DNA of 10,027 nucleotides from Methanosarcinales archaeon (lineage in GTDB: Archaea > Halobacteriota > Methanosarcinia > Methanosarcinales > EX4572-44): NCBI GenBank assembly GCA_004212095.1, contig RXIJ01000065.1, positions 1 to 10,027 on the forward strand, given 5' to 3'. Under the pieces are notes generated by a model, which was given only the letters and a program-made list of their open reading frames with translations, was not told the DNA's origin and searched no databases. The position numbers were made by a program, and so were the translations under genes. Of the stretch, positions 5,104 through 10,027 are shown piece after piece; the stretch's first letter is position 1; every line of letters starts with the position of its first letter.

Positions 5104-6135
5104 CTAAAAGTAGTTTCGTATCTCTTTTGATAGATCTTCTGGTTTTTCAAGCACAACGGTTTGCTCCAACAAAAACGGCATGTACCAGGAATCAATGCTT
5201 GTGTAATTTGGTCGAGGGTTTGGGCGGGCAACCATACGTATGCCTGAGTAAAAATCGTTGTTTTCAGCATCTAACCTTCCTGAATAAATGACGCAGTTGA
5301 ATGCAGCAAATCCGTGATCATTATAATACTCTAAAACATTGGATAGCCCTTCTGCAATATCTCTTATATCTTCTTTTGTAAACATCAACATGTTTGGCTT
5401 GTTTATAATCGCCCTTATTTCACAAAATCCGGTTGGTGCAAATGGTACATGCCAGTAAATATTATTTTTCTGCTTGATTTCTCTATCCTTGTTAGCGTTC
5501 ATCAGATCCATCCAAAAATTTGCATGGTTTCTAATCTCGTACTGCACTGAAGAATCAGTTAATGTCTTAACATGGTGGAACGGGACTTCCTGTATTGAAA
5601 CCTGTAAATGGAAATGCATTAAGCTGGCACCTGCCGGAGGCAGATAATTGCAGCCTATAACAGGGTAGATAAGTTTGTTATTTTTTTGATATGCCTTTTT
5701 TATGCACGCGATTGATGCGTTTAGAAAACGGTATAGCAAATCTGTATTGATGGTGCTAAAATCAAGATAATGAACGTCAGGCGAAGTTACTACTGCTTCG
5801 AAATCAGCTCTTGGATAAAGGTTTGGGAATACATAAATGTCGTCGAACTTCAAGATGTCTTCTTCGATTTGCTGTTTAGGAAATCTTGCTGCAATCTTAT
5901 CAATCAGGGGTTTACAGAAAAGACAGTTCTCTTTTGATTTTTCGATTATTTCATTTAACCAATCTTTATCCTGAACACTATAAAATTCTACCCATTTTTC
6001 CTTTAGATATGGGCAAATAACAGAAATCCTTGATGTTAATGGATCTAAGCGATATTCGATATTATATGTTACCGGATCTCCATCTGATGTTAAAACTTTC
6101 AAGGTCTTGGTTTCGGATTTGAACTCTATTGACAT
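5104..6135 (-). CDS. GalT-like sugar-1-phosphate nucleotidyltransferase (HIT superfamily)
   Basis: A 343-residue protein with the galactose-1-phosphate uridylyltransferase fold. DDIYVFPNLYPRADFEAVV (98-116) is the HIT-type substrate-binding strand. CLFC (Cys71, Cys74), probably His122 and His174 would form the zinc site known in GalT. The active-site motif is HFHLQ (174-178), with His176 expected to carry the nucleotidyl intermediate; classical GalT has HPHGQ. The family swaps UMP or AMP between a nucleotide-sugar and a sugar-1-phosphate. Because the Pro and Gly of the motif are replaced and no galK or galE is near, the substrate is uncertain and ADP-sugar or other hexose-1-phosphate activity is possible. 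ATG 6135 has an excellent GGTGA ribosome site (6142-6146). Confidence 0.75.
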   Translation of the reverse strand: MSIEFKSETKTLKVLTSDGDPVTYNIEYRLDPLTSRISVICPYLKEKWVEFYSVQDKDWLNEIIEKSKENCLFCKPLIDKIAARFPKQQIEEDILKFDDIYVFPNLYPRADFEAVVTSPDVHYLDFSTINTDLLYRFLNASIACIKKAYQKNNKLIYPVIGCNYLPPAGASLMHFHLQVSIQEVPFHHVKTLTDSSVQYEIRNHANFWMDLMNANKDREIKQKNNIYWHVPFAPTGFCEIRAIINKPNMLMFTKEDIRDIAEGLSNVLEYYNDHGFAAFNCVIYSGRLDAENNDFYSGIRMVARPNPRPNYTSIDSWYMPFLLEQTVVLEKPEDLSKEIRNYF

Positions 6136-6161
6136 TTCAACTCACCAATTTTCTTCGAAAA

Positions 6162-6195
6162 CTGATTTGTAGTCAATCAGTTATGGTATATGAAT
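6162..6195 (-). promoter_or_regulatory. GalT-like gene promoter with palindrome at the predicted start
   Basis: On the minus strand TTCATATACC (about 6185-6194) resembles an archaeal TATA box, placing transcription start near 6163 and giving a leader of about 27 nt. CTGATT (6162-6167) and AATCAG (6175-6180) form a perfect inverted repeat with a 7-nt spacer, covering roughly -17 to +1. This is where a repressor dimer would block polymerase. The operator role is inferred from position alone. Confidence 0.4.
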
Positions 6196-6390
6196 TTACC
6201 TTTGGTGGGGCTGTCACGTTACATGGTGCTACGGTTAAACCTCTGGGGGATCTGTCTATTCAAACCTAAAGCAGCATCCACTGGAAGTCTTACCACACCA
6301 GAGAATGTATGACGGGGTTGTTTTATACCTGTTTAAGGTTCGGGAGAGAAAAGAGATTATTGCAGTTAACTTATCGAAGTCTGATTGATA
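6196..6390. other. Gene-free stretch upstream of mscS, nothing recognised
   Basis: This is the body of the 332-bp gap between the divergent GalT-like gene and mscS. It contains only two very short plus-strand ORFs, 28 codons from ATG 6183 and 27 codons from ATG 6306, neither with a clear ribosome site or family resemblance. The frame of the first continues 48 more codons past its TAA, which might mark a decayed gene, but I cannot identify one on either strand. No repeats or strong hairpins were seen. Confidence 0.4.
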
Positions 6391-6405
6391 GGAAAGTTTA
6401 TACTT
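6391..6405 (+). promoter_or_regulatory. Putative mscS promoter (BRE and TATA)
   Basis: GGAAAG followed by TTTATACTT matches the archaeal BRE/TATA arrangement well. Transcription would start about 26 bp downstream, near 6427, giving a leader of roughly 40-55 nt to the mscS start. Confidence 0.5.
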
Positions 6406-6467
6406 TGCGATTGCCTTAACAAGGGTGTGTTCATGCAGGATGACGTTATTTCCTAATCAGCCATAAG

Positions 6468-7538
6468 GTGTTAGACTATATTATGTTTGGAAGCTCTTTT
6501 GATAGAATAATAATAATATTTTTAATAATATTTTTTACGCTGTTAATCAGAAAACTTGTTATATATATTTTTGAAGAAAAACTCATTCACATAACCAGAA
6601 AAACAAAAACAGAACGTGACGACCTCCTGGTAAAAGCTCTTAAAAATCCAATAGGTTATGTTATCATTGGAATCGGGCTTGTTGCCTGTATCCACTTACT
6701 TCCACTGCCTGAAAAGATTGGGACGACTGAAGTATCTATTATTATTAACTCTACTTCCACACTTCTGTTCACACTTATAGCACTGTTTGTAACCTTTCGT
6801 CTTATCGATGTACTTGCATACTATATATACAAAGCAGCATCAAGCACTGAAACCAAACTCGATAAACAATTGGTACCTCTACTCATAAAGATTTTAAAAA
6901 TAGTTGTGTTTATCCTTTCACTGCTCTTTATTCTACAAAACATCGGATGGGAGATTACGTCACTGCTTGCAGGTCTTGGCATCGGCGGTCTTGCTTTTGC
7001 CCTTGCAGCACAGGAAACCCTAAGCAATCTCTTTGGTTCATTTACTATTTTCTCTGACCGATGTTTTCGTATTGGCGACTGGGTAAAAATCGATGATGTC
7101 GAGGGGACTGTAGAAGAGGTTGGTTTTCGCTCAACCAAGATTCGACGATTTGATCAAGCACTCGTCATCACGCCAAATAGCAAATTCATCAAATCAGAAG
7201 TAATAAACTTCAGCGAAATGAAAATGCGAAGAATAACATTCAACCTTGGAGTGTCTTATGAAACTACTGCCAAACAGATGACAAATGTTGTTGAGGGTAT
7301 CAAAAAAATCATAGAAGATGATGAACGTTTCGAACGCTCATTTTACATGGTACACTTCACAGAATTTGGCGTCTACTCGCTTGATATACTCGTTTACTGC
7401 TTCACAAAAACCACAATATGGAACGAATACCTCTCCATGCGAGAAGAGTTTAATCTTAAAATAATGAAACTGCTTGAAGAACTGAATGTTGAGATAGCTT
7501 ATCCCACCCAGACAATTCAATTCCCTTTCGCGAAGTAA
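6468..7538 (+). CDS. mscS: MscS-family mechanosensitive ion channel
   Basis: A 356-residue integral membrane protein that opens under membrane tension to release solutes during osmotic downshock. Hydrophobic spans are at about 12-35, 60-80, 97-120, 136-158 and 163-188. The last is the pore helix, with the glycine/alanine-rich LLAGLGIGGLAFALAAQETL (167-186) and NLFGSF that define the family. It is followed by the MscS beta domain (FRIGDWVKIDDVEGTVEEVG, 200-219; ITPNSKF) and the alpha/beta vestibule. Five predicted helices instead of the three of E. coli MscS is common in archaeal members. The start is ambiguous: GTG 6468, or ATG 6483 with AAGGTG 12 nt upstream. It is convergent with purL, 38 bp apart, and is transcribed alone. 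Confidence 0.93.
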   Translation: MLDYIMFGSSFDRIIIIFLIIFFTLLIRKLVIYIFEEKLIHITRKTKTERDDLLVKALKNPIGYVIIGIGLVACIHLLPLPEKIGTTEVSIIINSTSTLLFTLIALFVTFRLIDVLAYYIYKAASSTETKLDKQLVPLLIKILKIVVFILSLLFILQNIGWEITSLLAGLGIGGLAFALAAQETLSNLFGSFTIFSDRCFRIGDWVKIDDVEGTVEEVGFRSTKIRRFDQALVITPNSKFIKSEVINFSEMKMRRITFNLGVSYETTAKQMTNVVEGIKKIIEDDERFERSFYMVHFTEFGVYSLDILVYCFTKTTIWNEYLSMREEFNLKIMKLLEELNVEIAYPTQTIQFPFAK

Positions 7539-7576
7539 CAATCCCTGGAAAAAAGTGAAATGCTCTGACTCGTATT

Positions 7577-9727
7577 TTACTCTTTCATTATTTTTGTTAA
7601 TGTTTCTGCTGCTTGATGAATTTCTTTGTATTGCAGGGTGATCTCTTCTGTGTTTGTTGTGATATGTAATTCTTGTTTACTAGTAGTGGTGCCAATGATT
7701 GTGTGCGGTATGTTTTGCAGTTTGTCAAGCGCTTGTTCTGGTGTTGTTATAATCATGCGTCCGTATGTTTCTGAGAAAAGAAGTTCAGCATCTGTCAACT
7801 TATCCGTGGTAAGTGTAATCTCTGCCCCGTGTGTTGGTGTAATAAGTTCAGAGAGTGCTATCGCAAGTCCACCGTTTGATATGTCGTGAGCAGTACTAAC
7901 GTTTCCTGTTTGTACAAGCTCTCTTACATTTTTAAGAATATGTTCGATGTTTTCGGGCACTGTTGGAACACTCCCTGCATTTGTGTTTAGAATATGATAA
8001 TATTCGCTTCCCCCAAGTTCTGGTTTTGTTTCACCGATGAGTATGATTGTTTCGCCTTTGTGCTGTATGGTACTGTGCGGTAGATTTCCTATCTCTATGT
8101 TGGTGAGTTTTCCAATCATGCCAAGACTTGGTGTTGGAAGTATGGTGGTGTTGTGCTCCTTGCTATCGTTATAAAACGACACGTTGCCACCGACAACAGG
8201 CGTGTGAATTTTTTTTGAAGCATCACCGAGCCCAGTGACTGATTGCTTAAACTGGTGGTAATTTTCCTTCGTTTCAGGATTTCCAAAGTTGAGGCAGTCA
8301 ACGATACAAAGAGGTTCCGCACCAATTGTTGCAAGATTCATTGCATTCTCAACAACTGCACCATAAGTGCCAGTGTATGGATCGTGTAAGGTGTGCAGCG
8401 GATTGCATCCGGATGATAGTGCTATTGCAACCTCTGGTGTTATGCGTATCAAACCAGTGTCTGCACCAGGTTTTATGATTGTTTGAATCTGTACCTCGTG
8501 ATCGTACTGGGAATATATCCATCGTTTGGATGCGATGTTTGGTGATGAAAGCACTCGCTGAATTACTTCCTTAAGATTTCCTGTTTCTATTTCTGGTGGT
8601 GAAATGTCGCTTGTTTCTGGTTGTGGTGCAGCTGAGGCTTGTTCAGTACAGGGTGCGCCACCTGAAAGCAGGTGAATCGGCATATCTGCTATTATTTCCC
8701 CATTGTAGTGTACTGTGTAGTTGGGTGCGGTTGTAAGTTTCGCGATCGCACTTGCATTAAGATCATATTTGTCTGCGATCAAGAGCACTTTGTCAACGTT
8801 TTCTGGTTTTACTTCAAGTACCATTCGTTCCTGAGATTCTGATATCATGATTTCGAATGGAGTCATACTCTCTTCACGAAGAAGCATCCGGTCAAGGTTT
8901 ATGGTCATGCCGAGATTTCCTTTGGCTGCCATTTCACTGGTTGCGCCTGCAAGCCCTGCTGCACCAAGGTCCCTGCATGATTCTACAACGCCACTATGCA
9001 CCGCTTCGAGTGTTGCCTCTATCAGTAGTTTTTCCGTATAAGGATCGCCAATCTGTACGCTACTTCGTTCTGATTCTGATTCACTGCTTAAATCTCTCGA
9101 GGCAAAGGAGGCGCCTCCAAGACCGTCCCTTCCTGTTGAGGCGCCAATAAGTATGATGCTGTTACCTGCATGCTGCGCTATCGCTGTTACAAGATGCTTT
9201 TTATGAAGTAAGCCAACACACACCACGTTTACCAGCGGGTTGCCGCTGTAATCGTTGTGAAACACAACCTCGCCACCAACGACCGGGACCCCAATGCAAT
9301 TTCCATATCCTGCGATACCTCTTACCACGTGTTCAAGAAGGTACTGGTTTTTTTTAATTTCAGGAGATCCAAAATATAATGCATCCATCAATGCAATCGG
9401 ACGTGCACCCATGGATACGATATCTCTTACAATGCCGCCTATTCCGGTAGCTGCACCATTATATGGATCTACATAGGAAGGGTGGTTATGGCTTTCCATG
9501 CCAATAGCAAGGTAAAGAGTGTCTGTCAGTTTTACAATGGCTGCATCATCGCCAGGTCCTATGATGACGTCTTCACCGGTTGTTGGCAGTGTTTTTAACA
9601 AAAGCCCGCTTGAGCGGTATGAGCAGTGCTCACTCCACAGGTTTAGGAAGCAACCCTGTTCGACCGTGTTTGGCTCCCGCCCCATTTTTTCGCTGATTAG
9701 CTTGAAGTCGGATTCTGGTATAAGCAT
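7577..9727 (-). CDS. purL: Phosphoribosylformylglycinamidine synthase, PurL subunit
   Basis: A 716-residue ATP-dependent enzyme of de novo purine synthesis that turns FGAR plus ammonia into FGAM. This small PurL needs PurQ (glutaminase) and PurS as partners; neither is in the window. NLWSEHCSYRSS carries His34; GPGDDAAIV is at 57-65; ESHNHPS (78-84) and GAATGIGGIVRD (91-102) build the nucleotide and metal site; DLGAAGLAGATSEMA and, in the second half, ENAMNLATIGAEP, VVGGNVSFYND and HDISNGGLAIA give the duplicated AIRS-like domains. I start at ATG 9727 (MLIPESDFKLIS), with GAGGT 10 nt upstream. The frame is open 20 more codons, but that stretch translates the promoter palindromes. It faces mscS tail to tail. 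Confidence 0.95.
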   Translation of the reverse strand: MLIPESDFKLISEKMGREPNTVEQGCFLNLWSEHCSYRSSGLLLKTLPTTGEDVIIGPGDDAAIVKLTDTLYLAIGMESHNHPSYVDPYNGAATGIGGIVRDIVSMGARPIALMDALYFGSPEIKKNQYLLEHVVRGIAGYGNCIGVPVVGGEVVFHNDYSGNPLVNVVCVGLLHKKHLVTAIAQHAGNSIILIGASTGRDGLGGASFASRDLSSESESERSSVQIGDPYTEKLLIEATLEAVHSGVVESCRDLGAAGLAGATSEMAAKGNLGMTINLDRMLLREESMTPFEIMISESQERMVLEVKPENVDKVLLIADKYDLNASAIAKLTTAPNYTVHYNGEIIADMPIHLLSGGAPCTEQASAAPQPETSDISPPEIETGNLKEVIQRVLSSPNIASKRWIYSQYDHEVQIQTIIKPGADTGLIRITPEVAIALSSGCNPLHTLHDPYTGTYGAVVENAMNLATIGAEPLCIVDCLNFGNPETKENYHQFKQSVTGLGDASKKIHTPVVGGNVSFYNDSKEHNTTILPTPSLGMIGKLTNIEIGNLPHSTIQHKGETIILIGETKPELGGSEYYHILNTNAGSVPTVPENIEHILKNVRELVQTGNVSTAHDISNGGLAIALSELITPTHGAEITLTTDKLTDAELLFSETYGRMIITTPEQALDKLQNIPHTIIGTTTSKQELHITTNTEEITLQYKEIHQAAETLTKIMKE

Positions 9728-10027
9728 ATTTTGTATGACCTCGACTACTTCGTAGTCGAGAGTTATCAGTATTATATTTTTGCACAACTCGACTACTTTG
9801 CGTAGCTCGACTACTTCGTAGTCGAGAATTAAAGGTTATCGGTATTGTGCACAATGAAGTTGTGCAGTTCTGTAAAATGATGAGAGCGTCAAGTGATAAA
9901 ACCCTGCTGTCGCCACTAACATCAGCAGCATCGTCGAACGGACGGCTGCCGACTGCTATTTGAAGTGCGATTGCAGCATCTGCGGAGTCGAGGATGCCGT
10001 CGCGGTTGAGGTCGCCCTTAATTGGTT
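9630..10027 (-). CDS. C-terminal dockerin-domain protein (partial, odd tail)
   Basis: Entering from the right edge, the minus strand encodes a type I dockerin: GDLNRDGILDSADAAIALQI for the first Ca-binding repeat and DVSGDSRVLSLDALIILQ for the second, occupying 9870-10025. Dockerins sit at the end of secreted or cell-surface proteins and bind cohesins; the rest of the protein lies outside the window. A dockerin normally ends within about ten residues of the last LQ. Here the palindrome at 9848-9866 begins one codon later, and the frame stays open for about 79 more codons, through the purL promoter palindromes (each giving SRLRSSR) and 98 bp into purL, stopping at 9630. The tail is probably not native sequence; the true end may have been lost by insertion or frameshift. 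Confidence 0.75.
   Translation of the reverse strand, partial: PIKGDLNRDGILDSADAAIALQIAVGSRPFDDAADVSGDSRVLSLDALIILQNCTTSLCTIPITFNSRLRSSRATQSSRVVQKYNTDNSRLRSSRGHTKYAYTRIRLQANQRKNGAGAKHGRTGLLPKPVE
9740..9760. repeat. 21-bp perfect palindrome, copy 1 (purL leader)
   Basis: Arms CTCGACTAC and GTAGTCGAG around a TTC centre, a 9-bp stem. Its proximal arm runs directly into the purL Shine-Dalgarno (GAGGT), 12 bp before the ATG. With transcription start predicted near 9749, the palindrome straddles the start site. Confidence 0.95.
9771..9778 (-). promoter_or_regulatory. Putative purL TATA box
   Basis: AAATATAAT on the minus strand, preceded by more A residues, lies about 26 bp before position 9749, giving a short leader of about 22 nt that contains the GAGGT ribosome site. 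It sits between the two identical 21-bp palindromes. Confidence 0.5.
9788..9810. repeat. Degenerate member of the purL palindrome family
   Basis: CTCGACTAC at 9788-9796 is followed, after a TTTGC loop, by GTAGCTCGA: the same arms as the 21-bp palindromes but with an extra C breaking the second arm and a 5-nt loop. It abuts and partly shares sequence with the copy at 9806-9826. Confidence 0.75.
9806..9826. repeat. 21-bp perfect palindrome, copy 2 (upstream of purL TATA)
   Basis: Identical to 9740-9760, 66 bp away (22 codons, so both copies read the same way in the dockerin frame). It lies upstream of the TATA box, so the promoter is bracketed by two identical dyads. Confidence 0.95.
9848..9866. 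repeat. TGCACAA/TTGTGCA palindrome at the dockerin end
   Basis: Perfect 7-bp arms around TGAAG, starting one codon after the last conserved dockerin residue. A lone arm TGCACAAC occurs again at 9781-9788 and could pair with the same partner. The arms resemble those of the trpC leader hairpins (TGCACA/TGTGTA). Confidence 0.85.

Noticed and set aside
6183..6389. Short plus-strand ORFs of 27-28 codons (and a 48-codon open stretch) upstream of mscS
   Set aside because: No ribosome sites, no recognisable domain, and an internal stop; length is within chance expectation.
9728..9787. PurL starting 20 codons upstream at 9787
   Set aside because: The extension translates the promoter palindrome and TATA region; ATG 9727 has a GAGGT ribosome site and matches the family start.

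Overview
The window looks archaeal, most likely from a methanogen-related euryarchaeon (Methanosarcinales or ANME-like; this placement is inference). Points in favour are TATA-type promoter boxes instead of -35/-10 pairs, a Cas6b-type CRISPR endonuclease, a CRISPR-repeat-like sequence resembling Methanosarcina repeats, the stand-alone small form of PurL, a dockerin domain of the kind common in archaeal secreted proteins, and a VapBC-type toxin-antitoxin pair.

Left part (1-1600) is an accessory, defence-like segment. A frameshifted, N-terminally truncated cas6b fragment lies at the left edge on the minus strand. Next come a plus-strand antitoxin/PIN-toxin pair joined by an ATGA overlap, a single CRISPR-repeat-like sequence, and an intact minus-strand cas6b with the His38/His40 pair and the glycine-rich loop of the family. 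No other cas gene is visible.

Middle part (1771-4560) is a minus-strand trpC-trpB-trpA cluster covering the last steps of tryptophan synthesis (indole-3-glycerol phosphate to tryptophan). trpB and trpA overlap by 4 nt. The trpC-trpB gap and the trpC leader are full of short palindromes. A 31-bp perfect direct repeat has one copy in the gap and one inside the last codons of trpC. Upstream of trpC is what may be an IS66-type transposase start fragment.

Next are a possible 34-residue membrane microprotein (4891-4995), a GalT-like HIT-superfamily nucleotidyltransferase (5104-6135, minus) with a palindrome at its predicted transcription start, a 332-bp gene-free stretch, and an MscS-type channel (plus). 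The channel is convergent with purL (minus), which encodes the purine biosynthesis enzyme FGAM synthase.

Right edge: the purL promoter is flanked by two identical 21-bp palindromes, and the C-terminal dockerin domain of a gene entering from the right reads in frame through these palindromes into purL. The most unusual theme is this family of short, sequence-diverse, structure-conserved palindromes in leaders and at gene ends. They look like mobile mini-elements or regulatory sites, and in two places they are part of an open reading frame.
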